Source of the DNA: Tetmemena sp. SeJ-2015
Taxonomy: Eukaryota > Ciliophora > Spirotrichea > Sporadotrichida > Oxytrichidae
Direction: 5' to 3'
Length of the DNA stretch: 64,000 bases
NCBI GenBank assembly: GCA_027382625.1
Contig: JAJKFJ010022100.1
Coordinates: forward strand, 186,001 to 250,000
In this document: positions 1 to 11,300 of the stretch, piece by piece
Layout: each line of letters starts with the position of its first letter
How positions within the stretch are numbered: position 1 is the first letter of the stretch
Translations under genes and position numbers: made by a program
The notes under the pieces: generated by a model
What the model saw: only the letters and a program-made list of their open reading frames with translations
What the model was told of the DNA's origin: nothing
The model's database searches: none

Positions 1-5
1 GATTT

Positions 6-473
6 TATAGGATGAATACGAATACAAAATCGGAGGAAAGAGATATTTAATAAATTCATAGTAGACTTGATTGAAGACTTATTTCAATGGTTAACCCCTA
101 GATAGTAATTTTTCTCCTAAGTTCGAAACCCAAGGCAAAACTTTTTTTATTTTTTTCTGACCAATATTTTAATAGAATAGAATAAGTAATAGAGTAATAG
201 CAAATTAAAAATATTTGAAGAAATTTAAGAAAGATGAGAAAGGAAGATGAGGAATTTTAATTAGCGGAAGAATTTTTAAAAGGGGAAAAGTTTAAAAATA
301 AAAAGGATTTTTAAAAAAGGAAAATAAAACTGAATTTAGTTCAAAAGTACGAAATTTAAAAGATCAAGCAGTTATAAATTTGAGATGTCTTTTTTAATTA
401 AACCATCAGATTTTTTATACATCTCTTTTTCACAATCTCTCTAATCCATTCATATTCTACCTATAATGAAAGC
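6..473. mobile_element. Short TIR element, GATGAATACG family, copy a
   Basis: The left end reads TATAGGATGAATACGAA and the right end, reverse-complemented, reads TATAGGTAGAATATGAATGG. These are imperfect terminal inverted repeats. The same ends and a similar length recur at 11301-11770, and longer elements at 9723 and 20744 share the GATGAATACG tip. I see no convincing coding content. A B-box-like AGTTCGAAACCC lies near 122-133. The left end is close to the window edge, so the exact terminus and target duplication cannot be checked. Confidence 0.5.
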
Positions 474-480
474 AAGGTAG

Positions 481-640
481 GATCAGAAGTTTCTCTCCCT
501 TTTTGTAATCAGATTAGCAGATTGCGCAATTTTTACCTTCTTGGTCTTGCCCTGCTTAATTTCTACTGTTGCTCTTCCTGCTTTCTTAACCAAAGACTAT
601 TTCTGGCAACTAATTCTTTATCTTTGAGTTTAAGGGGTTA
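481..640 (-). other. Coding-like island, unassigned
   Basis: This stretch is less AT-rich than its surroundings. It is open on the minus strand in two frames with TAA/TAG as Gln. One frame gives a charged peptide containing KELVARNSLWLRKQEEQQQ; the other contains KKAGRATVEIKQGKTKK. It could be one MDS of a fragmented gene. I do not recognise a family, and neither frame can be preferred. Confidence 0.25.
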
Positions 641-1001
641 AATTTACATTATTTTAATTTATATAATAAAAATAAATAATTTTTCGAATTTAAAAAGAGA
701 GAAAATTGTTAAATTTTATCTAATCAACTATTTACAATAAATTGCAAAGATTTATCAAATTATAAACTCTAAAATTTTAAATGATCGGAAAATATGTACT
801 TTCCTTGATTTTTAATTTCAGAATCTATAAATTGTATAAAATAAAGTAAGTTCTGATTGAGCTTCTAGTCTAAAGCAGTCTAAAACTGTTATAAATAGGT
901 ATTGCTTACAAAGTAATCATAGATTTACTGCTCATTTACTACTTTATTCAAATACTAGGCTAAATTTTTAAAAAAGCTCACTCATGTTTTCAAACCTGGG
1001 A

Positions 1002-1102
1002 TCATAACTTTCGCTATTTAAGTTTGCGGGATATTATTAAAACCGAGGATGGTTCTGAACCACCGCGTGCCTATAGCTGCTATTGTTGTTGTTGTTATTG
1101 AC
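1002..1102 (-). other. Coding-like island with a polyglutamine run
   Basis: Read on the minus strand, a mixed run of CAA, CAG, TAA and TAG codons gives about eight consecutive Gln. It is followed by ARGGSEPSSVLIISRKLK and a TGA at 1002-1004. The synonymous mixture of all four Gln codons suggests a real peptide rather than a simple trinucleotide repeat. It may be an MDS of the Gln-rich gene nearby. No function is proposed. Confidence 0.3.
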
Positions 1103-1497
1103 AAAATATCTTTAATTAAAATTAATATAAACTTGTTTTTAAATAGGTATATTAACAAAGGCAGCAGTTGGGAAATTATTTTGACGTCTTTAATGAGAAT
1201 TATTACTAATTTAGAGTTGATTCGAAAAATAAAAGCTATTCTAGTTATATTTGACTAATGTGACAGGTGTATATCTTTAAGTTTGTGCAAATTAAAATTA
1301 TTTATATTATTAGTGGGATTAATTTAAAAAATATAGTTAACTAAAGTAAACTTCATTTAATTAAGTCAAATTTTGAATCGTATTTTTAGACTTTGGGAAT
1401 AAAATTCAATGGATTAGTCTTTTTAAGTTCATAAATAAATTACAGCGAGATAGATATTCTAAAAGTCTATACTTATAAAAGAGAATGAGAAAAGAAA
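1103..1497. other. AT-rich stretch, nothing recognised
   Basis: This is AT-rich DNA between the polyglutamine island and the inverted-repeat segment. No protein family, RNA gene or pointer pair could be supported. Confidence 0.4.
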
Positions 1498-2056
1498 GAG
1501 AGTGTAATTATTTATAAAGTCTATGAAAGCAAATAAGGAAAATGCAGAGTACAAATGACAGGAATGGAGCTGCTATCAAGAGATTGGGTCTGGACACTAA
1601 GCATTGCTAGAGACTGGGTACAAATGTAACTAGCCAGAGAGTCTTCTGTCTTATAGACTAAGGCCACTAGTTTGACCTGGGTGGTTGGAGGGAGGTACTT
1701 TTCTGGTACTATAAGCAAAAAATGGTGCTTTTAATTTGAGAATTCTCTAGGCCAGAGGCCCAAACAAAATTGTAGAAGTGAAAGTAAAAATCAAAAATTA
1801 ACGATGCAAATATCACACAAAGCTTAAGTATAACTGGTTCCAGGAAAGTGCCACCATCTAAATACCCCCGCAACACTGTGTTTACTAAGCCTATAAAGAC
1901 AGAACTCTCTGACCAATCATCTCTACCCTGTCTATCATAATGCTGAGCGTCCTCCGAAGCCAAATGGACAAATGCCTTGATAATAGTTCCATGCCTTTCA
2001 TAGCCTCTCTGCATTTTCCTTATTTATTTTAATAGACTCTATAAATTACACTCCCT
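1498..2056. repeat. Inverted-repeat-flanked segment (~0.56 kb)
   Basis: About 50 bp at the left end (GAGTGTAATT..., then AAATAAGGAAAATGCAGAG) is repeated in inverted orientation at the right end near 2011-2056. The interior is less AT-rich than the flanks and is open on both strands, most clearly on minus (from 2014 down). The layout resembles a small TIR element. However, a minus-strand Gln-rich frame from the right also reads into the right repeat, so the repeat could belong to a duplicated gene end instead. Confidence 0.4.
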
Positions 2057-3113
2057 CTATTGTCTCTCCTGTAATTTAATTTTATTCTAAAGTCTTAAAA
2101 TACTATTCAAAATGTGACTTATTTTAATGAAGTGACACACTTATAATATAAATTATTTCAATCTGCATGAACCTAAAGAATTACACAGGTATATTTGTCA
2201 ACAGCCACTGAAATAACTTTTAATTTACAAATAAACTCTTAGTTAGTAATATCTGGGACTTATCGTTGATTAATTCTAGCATTGAGATAAAATTATAATG
2301 AATATCTTGATAAAGATTCATGTGACTGTTAAATAAGTTGATCATAGAACTTAAGTTAACTTCCTGGTCCCTTTAGTTAGAATTAACTTGGGTAGGCCTT
2401 CTTGATTGATAAATAATTTGTAATTGTGCTGGTAGGTTGCTTTGCTCGTTATGTTGAATAGCCCTTCTATCTCTGTTCATATTAGCGTAAGAATTTGATG
2501 GTTCCCTTTCTATATATAAGATTTATCACTAACTTATTGCGGTGTAGTTAGGTTCAGAGTCTTAAAATGTTACCTTGCTAATTTATTTAGTCTGGAATGT
2601 TATCACTTAAAATGATACGATGCTGATCCCCCTGAATCTAGTCATCCTCTTTAAATAAAATTATCTATGGTTAGTAAGTGAGCAGAAACATGGTCCTGTA
2701 ATTCTAATTTATTAGCTTTTAACGGAAAGAATATTTCAAATATTTCTTGTTGTGAATGGAAATTTTGTGAGCATGATCCGATGGGGCAAACTACAACAAA
2801 TTATGAGTTATATACTATTATAGTTTTTTTTAACTCGGCTTCTCTCCTGTGGACGAGAATTATTTTGAATTTGCTACCTTGGACGCTCCTAAGGATAGTA
2901 TTTAATTAAATCAATAAATCTGTAAGAATTGTATTGTTGCTGTTGATATTCTTGAAAGTTGTGGGTTAATGGTTGGTAGAAGTCGGAGTCCTCACCAGCT
3001 GAGAACTAGAACTAGTAGTCATAATAAAATATAAAAGTCTTCTCCTGTATCTAATTATATTCTTGTCCCTGAATTAGCTGAAAGTCTTCTCCTTTATCTA
3101 TTTATATCCTCAT
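1997..3113 (-). CDS. Gln/Asn-rich hypothetical protein, fragmented
   Basis: Minus-strand reading from ATG at 3113 gives an open, Gln-rich sequence (NFQEYQQQQYNSYRFIDLIK, then PQERPRQQIQNNSRPQERSR). A long open block from about 2520 down to TGA at 1997-1999 contains NRDRRAIQHNEQSNLPAQLQ. Many glutamines are written TAA or TAG. The blocks near 2520-2640 are not in one frame; a GT...AG intron of about 45 bp or an IES could join them, and I could not settle which. An imperfect tandem duplication of about 50 bp (3035-3120, AAAGTCTTCTCC units) lies in the N-terminal coding part. No family is recognised. It lies on the same strand as the carbonic-anhydrase-like gene. Confidence 0.45.
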
Positions 3114-3451
3114 GCTAGAATTAGGCTAAAAGTGCTTTTAAAATATGAATTGCAATTACTTAACCGAAATAAATGACACAAGTTTTAAACTTAATTTTTG
3201 AATATAGATGAGACACCCTTCCCAGAAGCCTCTCTAGCATTCGTTTACTAAGATGAGTTATGAATTATATAAGAGTTACCCTTTTAATATTAGTTTTGCC
3301 CCTACCTAATGAGGAAGTTTATATCAACATGGCTACAAAGATATTTACGAAAAATTGTTGCTTTGGAGTTTTGAGTTCTATGGCTGTTTGCTTTTATTTA
3401 TCTTTTCGAAATCTCTCTTCTTTTTGCATTGCTAAGAATGAAGAAACGCAT
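3110..3451 (-). other. Coding-like island, open minus-strand frame
   Basis: The frame opens at ATG 3451 (MRFFILSNAKRREISKRQIK) and ends at TGA 3110-3112, overlapping the ATG of the downstream Gln-rich frame. It is basic and open for about 113 codons with TAA/TAG as Gln. The plus strand also has a 72-codon frame here (3260-3478), so the coding strand is uncertain. It could be an earlier MDS of the Gln-rich gene in another frame. Confidence 0.3.
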
Positions 3452-3478
3452 TTGTCTGAGGCACTTCAGATCCACTAA

Positions 3479-3989
3479 GGTATTTAGTTTCAATTAATTT
3501 TCTTACCAAAATTGGCAGACTTGAATTTTAAAAATGTCTGCGTTTTTCTTTTCAGCAGTAGTTTGCATATTAGTGCTTTAGATTATAAAATTACAACTCA
3601 AATTATCATAATTTAATTTATTTTCAAATCCAAATTTAATATCAGATTAAGTCAAAGAAATAAAATAACACAAGCTAAAATTAGAATTTCCAAATCCATA
3701 AAGATTTATAATTATTATAAATATATTTATTTATTATGTAAAGAGGCTACTGGCGGAATTTTCATTATGATAAAATTGAAAGTAAATAGCAACAAATATA
3801 AATAATGGATCATGAATATTAAAGAAAATCTTTATTTTAATAATCATTTTAGGCAGAGTGTGAATTAATTAAATGTATATTTATATGTTTTATAGATTGT
3901 TCGAAATATGTTTTTATCTTGCTCTAAAGAAATAGAATTTTTATATAGCATATTAAATCATTTAAAAAGCATGATTCTCCCAAGAAAGT
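3479..3989. other. AT-rich stretch, nothing recognised
   Basis: Strongly AT-rich DNA 3' of the carbonic-anhydrase-like gene. It probably holds that gene's downstream region. I see no other supported feature. Confidence 0.4.
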
Positions 3990-5125
3990 TCATTTTTAAG
4001 AGCAAGTAAAACTGTTGATTAGTTAAAAAATTAAATAAAAAGATTTCATTTTACAAATAATCGAAGAAAAACCTTCCAGTTATATTTTCCTAATATTATA
4101 AGGCCTCATGTTTTTATAGGTGCTCCAATACATCTTCCCAACAAGGTAAATAGTTTGTGAACTCTAAGTCTACAGTCCTCTGTAGTTCCCAATATAAGTG
4201 GAATCTCCTATCAAAGTAAAGAGCTGAGTTTTGTAGAAAGCACTAGTCTGGATCGGTACATTGTAAATGAACCACATCACAGTTTCTGAACAAGGAGGCA
4301 TAGTCATGCTGCCGTTGTAGTAGTAGAAATTTCCGTAAAATTGGTCAAACAACTAGGACGCAACTTATCTAATTATTTATGTTAATAAACTGATAGCTTC
4401 TTTCTAGGCTGATTTATATTGATGGAATCGGTACTTTGTTATAATTATAAATCAAAGAATTAAATCTAGCCTAGTTTTTTCTTGCACTTATATTAAGAAG
4501 CACTAAAATTACAAACTGATTTTGCAATATTGGATGGCCTAGGGTCTAGTTCCAACATGAAATCGTTATTCAAATCCAGATCTGAGCTGAACATGACTGA
4601 GATGCCAAGCATTTGGGTCTTATCAGTTGGGCTTCTATAAATTAATTTAAGTTGCATCTATGAATGAGTTGCATTTCAAAGGTAGTTTGCGAGCCCTCCA
4701 GGTAGTGCTCTGATTTATACCTAAAGAAAATGTTCTCTAGTCCATAGAAGTACTCATATCCAAACTGATTAACGTAAGTTACATTCCCATCATGGCTTGT
4801 CAAGTTAATATACATCTACAGCCCGTCTCTTGACTTGTACAAGTACACATTTTAATCACAACTTATCCACAATAACTTATAAATATGGATATTATTATAT
4901 TTAAATTGATCTTTAATTTTCAAGATCCTAGTAATTGAGAACTAACTTAGCATTCATGTTGTAAGCGGAGAGGAGAGAAGTCTGCACCTTTATTGGAGAT
5001 TACTTAGTGCCCGAGAGGCAAGTGCCCTCGTTCCAGTTAGTGCCGTGACTCTGATAGTCCCAGCCAAAAGCCATGGAAACCAAAATCAAAAGCAGAAGTA
5101 AAGATTACTGGATCCTTACTTTCAT
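3990..5125 (-). CDS. Alpha-carbonic-anhydrase-like secreted protein, zinc ligands lost
   Basis: The start ATG at 5125 opens a hydrophobic signal peptide (LLLLLILVSMAFG). Then follow the family N-terminal motif WDYQSHGTNW, CLSGTKQSPIKV, a core block FFRYKSEHYLEG...FEMQLIH, and the C-terminal signature YYYNGSMTMPPCSETVMWF. This order is diagnostic of alpha-carbonic anhydrases. In active enzymes the core reads HFHW...ELHLVH; here those His positions read F, R and Q. All three zinc ligands therefore appear to be replaced, and the product is probably a non-catalytic CA-related protein. The gene is cut by three pointer-flanked IESs (4366-4517, 4639-4661, 4854-4920), and joining at the pointers gives one continuous frame. 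The reading after NYRGLQ runs to TGA at 3990-3992, but the true end could be earlier if another IES is present. In active family members the reaction is CO2 hydration. Confidence 0.85.
4366..4517 (-). other. IES 3 of the CA-like gene, pointer AGTT
   Basis: On the coding strand the left MDS ends ...GCAAAATCAGTT and the right MDS begins AGTTGCGTCC. Joining at one AGTT gives NIAKSVASQLFDQFYGNFYY in frame. The spacer is AT-rich and lacks GT...AG ends in the required phase. Confidence 0.65.
4639..4661 (-). other. IES 2 of the CA-like gene, pointer ATAGA
   Basis: The coding strand reads CATAGA, a short AT-rich spacer, then TATAGA. Joining at ATAGA gives QLIHRSPTDKTQMLG in frame. With the spacer kept, the frame is lost. 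Length is about 23 bp including one pointer. Confidence 0.65.
4854..4920 (-). other. IES 1 of the CA-like gene, pointer AAAAT
   Basis: The coding strand has CTTGAAAAT on one side and ATTAAAATGTGTAC on the other. Joining at AAAAT gives DLENVYLYKSRDG in frame. The spacer is about 67 bp and AT-rich. Confidence 0.65.
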
Positions 5126-5383
5126 CTATGGAGGTAGAAGCTATTTCATTTTATGATAATCCAATCTAATTAAATGCTCCTACTTCTATTAAAACAATAA
5201 AATAATCCATTAAAAATAATTGAGATACTCCTGATGAGCATACAAATAAGATAATTATCAGGATAAAAATTCAGATCAAGTTAAAATATTTTGAAGGAAG
5301 TAGTACCGCAATAATTAGGAGCTTATCAATTAAAAACCATTCACTCAAGTATAATTAATATAATTATCGAGAATTATTATACA
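5126..5383. promoter_or_regulatory. Divergent intergenic region, CA-like gene / HK1
   Basis: This 258-bp AT-rich gap separates two divergent start codons (5125 minus, 5384 plus), so it should hold both 5' ends. I could not pick out a specific promoter element. In a hypotrich the two genes would normally end up on separate nanochromosomes, so telomere-addition sites are also expected here. Confidence 0.4.
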
Positions 5384-8300
5384 ATGAGAAAACCTGTCTC
5401 AAACCTTGACAAGAAAACTCAACTAAAAATTTATAACTTACTGAAAATAATTCAAATTATTTTTTATTGTATAAAAGTGCTCTTAATCATTTATAAGTAG
5501 AGGAAAATTAAAACATTGTTAACCATTATATCAAAATTATTATTAAATCAATGGATCACAAATATTTTCATATATCAAAGGGATAAAATTTTCTCTTCTT
5601 AAATTTACCCTTTTAATTAAAATAAAAATGAGCACTTAAGATTGAAATATCTGGAAAAATTTTTGATTAAATTATTGTCAACAACAGCACTCAGATATTA
5701 ACAATTAAAGACAAACTAAAAATATTCATAAAAATGTAGTAGACTTAGAGCTAAATCCTTAGGTCTTAAAATCTCAAAACAGTCAGAGTCTAGCTGATGA
5801 GGCAACACTCTAACTTTGATTATTTATAAGTAAAATTATTTTGCATAGAAAAGCTTATGGCTAAAGTTTATTCTAGCACCAAAATAAGTTTTCTTTCACA
5901 GAGATTTGAAGATATAAATCTAGAAAGAGAGTACTTCAAAAGCATTTACTCTGAGATCGTTCAATAAAATTAAATTCAAATAGCTGTGATCTGCGGGCTA
6001 ATGCAATTATAAAATATATCATCAGTAATTTAATTTCTGGTAGCTGGTTACCTTATATATTGCTTCTATGTGTCGCCCTTCAAGCTTTATGCTGATTATT
6101 CTTAGCTTCCTGAGATATATTATAATAAATAAATATTTATCTTATCTAACTCAGATTTATATCTTGGGGAGTGTATGGGTGGGCTACCCCCAAATTTTAT
6201 CTGTGCTGTGCTGGAAAATTCCATTTACAGCAAAATTCTATGGATACATTCAAATATTTGCGCTTTGCTTTATTTGCTCTGAAGCAATTTTGAGGTACCC
6301 TATCTTCATAAGCATACTTGACTTTAAATTTTTTATTTGACTTAGGAATACTGAACATAATCCTATTTTCAACTGTATTTACATTATAAGTCAAATACGA
6401 ATAGTTTATCAAGAAATAGAATACAAAGTAACTCAAAATTAATTACAGGCTGGAGTTTAATTGATCACGTAGACAATTTCAAAATAATTAAAAATGGAAA
6501 CAAATGAAACCTAAAGCCAGTTATTTAATGGTTCGAGAATGGCTAAGATAGGATTAAAAGAAAAATTTTGATCACAATTTGTGAAAAATTTTCCATTCAA
6601 AAATGAAAGTATTCATCTTTGGCTTTTTCATTAATGTTTTAGCTAATCAGATTCCATGTTGGATAATGACTGCGCATCGGGTTTTGCATATTTCATCATG
6701 CAAGTTAAATATTATGAAGTCTTAAACTAACTTCTCTCTACATATAGCACATACTTTTATCGATTAAACTTACCACTTTCGTTTGTATTCCTACTTGTAA
6801 TTAGAAAAATGTAGTATTATTCAGTTACTTTGTATTCTATTTCTTTCTCTTTCTTGATCAACTATTCGAATTTGCTTATATTATAAGTAGTATAATAGAT
6901 TGTTAAATAGGATTGGATGTATAAATATTTGCGATAAAAAAAGTAAAATAGTTACTTCTTTTAGTAAGTAAAATTAGCAATGACAGCTATATACACAACT
7001 ATAAACTATTTTTGCAACTAACTAAGTAATAAGAAAAACAAAATTCGACTAAAATTAAGGTAGCATATAATTTAAAATATGTTAAAAAATGACTAAACGG
7101 ATTGAGAGAGAAGAATAGATTGAAAGAATAAAAGAATCAAAGAATAATTTATCTTCAAATTTGTTTTTTAAACTCTATGATGTAGAATATTAAATATTAA
7201 GATCTAAGCTAATGTCTCAAATAATTTAGTAATTCTATTTTAACTGTTTCTATCACATGCACTTGCAAAAAATGGCTACTTGTCGCTATCATTATGCAAG
7301 TTTAATTTATTTTAACAAAAAAATTCTATCTGTATTTGCTTAGTTTATATTGGCTGCAGATAAACTAAAATTTTAAAATATTTTTTTTTAATTTAGAATT
7401 TTTATATCTAATATGAAAATAGTTTAAGAAATATGGAGTGCCAGTGATATATAAAGCTCAATTAAATCCTTGACTCAAGTAGTTATAAGCTATTTCGTTA
7501 TCTACATTTTCTTAAATGATATAAATTAATTAAAATTATTTTCTCGAGATCTTGGGGGTTGAGAGACAGGCAGCAGTTTAAATAAAAAATAGACCAAATA
7601 TAGATGGTGAAGTTTTTAACTCAATTATAAAATCACACCATGATATTCTTATTGTCACCCAAGGAGAGGATGTAATATTGCTCCTCTATTAAAAATATCT
7701 TTAAAATTATTTATCTATATTAAATTAACATTATGTCAAAAGTATCCTGCAATTCTATTTTGAATTAACTGTTCCTTAATTACTTTAGGAATTAGATATG
7801 ATGATTTTAGTATATCTTAATTTTCATTTTTAATTTGGGATTATTTTACAACTAACACGTCAAAAAATTATTAGAAAATAACGAAGAGTGCGGAGCAATA
7901 GATATTTCTCCTGGAATTTAATTTGAGAATTCCAACATTTAATACAAAATCTAGAGAGCTTTGTAATTTATAAAATTTGAACAGTAGGATAACTCTTAAA
8001 ATAGCTAAGTTGACCTCCATATATTTATTTATCCAAGATATAATAAGTATTTATGATAAAATAAGTAATAAATTTTAAATAATTTTTAATTAGAAAACAC
8101 TGGTATATTAAAATAAATTAGTATAAACTATGAATATAAAACATATCCGTGCATTTTAATATCTGAATTAATATATTCCTCATTAGTGATATTTATTATA
8201 TATTTTTCTAAAACTATGTTTTAAATAATTTTGTTTGTAATTCTCAGACTCAACTACCTGAGTGAAGTAGTTAAGGAAATACTGTCCTCCATCATATATA

Positions 8301-11300
8301 ATCATTTTTATAAATAGTCAGATTAAAAGTTGTGAATCAATAGGCAATTGTTCTGCCATTTTTAGACTCTGGTATTCAAAATTTAATAAATAAATATGAA
8401 TAAATTATTATATTAATTTTTTATAAATTAAATCATAAATAGTAGATTGCTGAAAAAGAAGTAGGAATGCTGTCGGCTTGGGATCATGTCACTTCTTCTT
8501 CTATTATAGGCTAATCACTGGATGAAAACTTAAATGGTATCCAAATAATTTACTCAGAAATAAAGTCTTTTTCAAATATTATTACAAAAGTAAAGTCTTT
8601 ATATGTATAATAAGTTACAGAATATAGCTGAGAATTTAATAAAAAAGAGAAGAATTAAAATAAATATTAAATTAAAATGGAATAAATCAGTGACAGTTGA
8701 AGTGTGTCCAATTTTAATAATTATTACACCATTCGATTCAGCATCAAATCCTAAGAACTTTTCATCGTTGTAACTTTTGTGTGGGAGCTCTCAGTAAATA
8801 GTTATAGGTGACAAAAGTTTTAATAAAAATGAAATGGAAGAATGCTTGAATCATATCTCGCTGCTGAGAGGGGCTGAGGTAATGATTAAAGAAGAAACTC
8901 GTATAAATTTTTAATAAGTTATCGAACAAGCTGCAGATAAGGGGGTGAATCTGCTATTTCAACTGCCACCATTTTGCAACTCTCCATTTATTATTTTAAC
9001 CCAATCGCCGATTTTAATTAAAATTCCTACTATAATAGACAAAATACTTATTCAATCTTTCATTCAGAATTAAAGTAATTTCGATTGTTAAAAAAATTAT
9101 AGTCGCATTTATTATTGAGTGCTGCCTTAAAAAAAGCATCATTTAAGAGGTATTATTAAGTAGGAACATAATAAAAGTTAATAAAATATCTTTAAATAAA
9201 TTATTAATCCCGTTCTATTCTAACAACAAAGAGAGGCACAACAAATTATTATACAATCAAAATATCAAACTTATTAACTTTGGAGAATAATTTTGAATTA
9301 ATTTAGTCACAAATTAAAATTTAAGTTTTAAAAATTTGTTTCTTAATATATTTTAAGTATTCAATACAACAAATACTAAATAACTTTCTAAGAGATAAAG
9401 TCTTGCAGCTAAGTATTTAGAGTAACTACAATTTAAGATGTAACTCTCAAAATGATTTTAGAAAAACAGACAAACCTAATCAAATATAAAAGCATGGCCT
9501 TTGCTCAAGCCGCACATGAATTCAGAAATCCTTTAAATGAAATTTATCATAATTGAATTTTTATATAATGCAATTACAAGCTCGCTCTCTCTGATTAAAA
9601 GAGAGAGTCTAAGCGAATTTAATGCCTAATATATGAATGTTGCCCTTACAAGTTCAAAGCTCATGGCTCACCTTATAAATGACATTTTGGATTAAAGCTA
9701 ACTTGAGGCATAATAGTTAGTATATGATGAATACGAATGCTTTATCGTGAATTAGTTTTCCTTTAAAATAACTGCCAATTATTACTCCTTTTCCCAAATT
9801 GATTTAACCTAAGCAAACTAAGAAACTTTTTTATTTTTTGGGACTTTTCATCTTTTATTTAGAAATATTAGTTCGTTAAAAATCTTCCTTCCACTGGAAT
9901 TTTTTATTAGGTCAGGCCGATCAATAATTTTTTTAATAGGTTATTTCTTATCTTTTAATTCAAATTAATTAAAAGCGTTTCACCATTTAAATTTATTTTG
10001 TCCAATACTCCTTTTCCAAAAAACCCAATTGGGGTTTGAGACCTAATTTGCAAATTTCTAAGGAACAGTTTTTATATAATTCTCTGTGTATGTTTTTTCA
10101 TTTCTTTACTCTCTCGTATATGAGCTTAGCTTTAAACTCAGGGTGCCTTCCACTGCTCGAAGCTTAACTCTCACTGGCTTCTATTAGGTGCTTACTCTCA
10201 ATTCATAATGCCTTCATACATATTCTGCGCTCCTATGCTTCTTATCTCTTTTCAATTCTCTTCTTTGATCAAAGGCAGCCCACCATTGAAATTTATTTTG
10301 CCTCCAATCTCTTGCTCTGTCCTGAATCTTAGCTCTAAATACGCACAGTTAAGCTCTTAATAGAAGAATGGAAAGTATAGAGTATTGGAAGAAAGTCTTT
10401 GATAAAGTTCAAGAGCGCATCACATACCTCGCCAATTAGCACCATCGACTTCGCCATTTCGCACCAACTTTCAAACCGATTCGCACCTCAGCCTCTCTAC
10501 ATCAAGCAAGAGTATTCCTATTTTCAGTAGTTGTGTCATTATAGCCTCCTTTGATTCTGCTGCATTAGAAATCATTAGGCCTCCTGCACCAATAATTCCC
10601 TGATTTAGTTTCAATATCTGACATCATTTGCAGCTTATCATGCTTGTGGGAAAGTCTTACTCTTCCATTTTTGGGCCTTCTCAATATGCTCTCTAAAACG
10701 CCATTGCTTTGGCAATCCATTTTAGTGAAGCCATAAGTGTATCAGAGTACTCCAATGAGTATTGTAGTATTGCTTCTATCTTTCTGTCAACTTATGCCTC
10801 CTGCTCATGAAGATCTTAATAGGGTCCAAATTGTGATAAGTGACTCAGAAAATGATCGAAGCTGAAATCCTTAAATAGCTCAATCTCTCGGTTTGTTTAT
10901 TTTTCCATTTTCATGTTACAGATCTCAAAACCCAAATATAATAATAGAGCTATCAATTAATCAATCGTTATTTTAAAGAAGAGCTAATTCACGACAAAGC
11001 ATTTGTATTCATCCTATATTAAACTTAGAGCCTACTCCGACTAAAGAAATATTTTCTGAGTGCAAGGATTTACTCTAGTTTGCAGAATTATTTTTAAGCT
11101 TAAAGCAAAGACCTAGAAATAGAAATTGAGATAAGTAGAGATTTTCCAGAAGTGATAATTACTGATTCAAACAGGCTAAGATAAATTCTAATAAATTTAC
11201 TCTCCAATGCTATAAAGTATACCAACGAGGGCTTCGTTAAAATCTACGCAAAAAGAAATCTCTCTACGTTTCAAATCTCAGTTGAGAAATTTAAATCATT

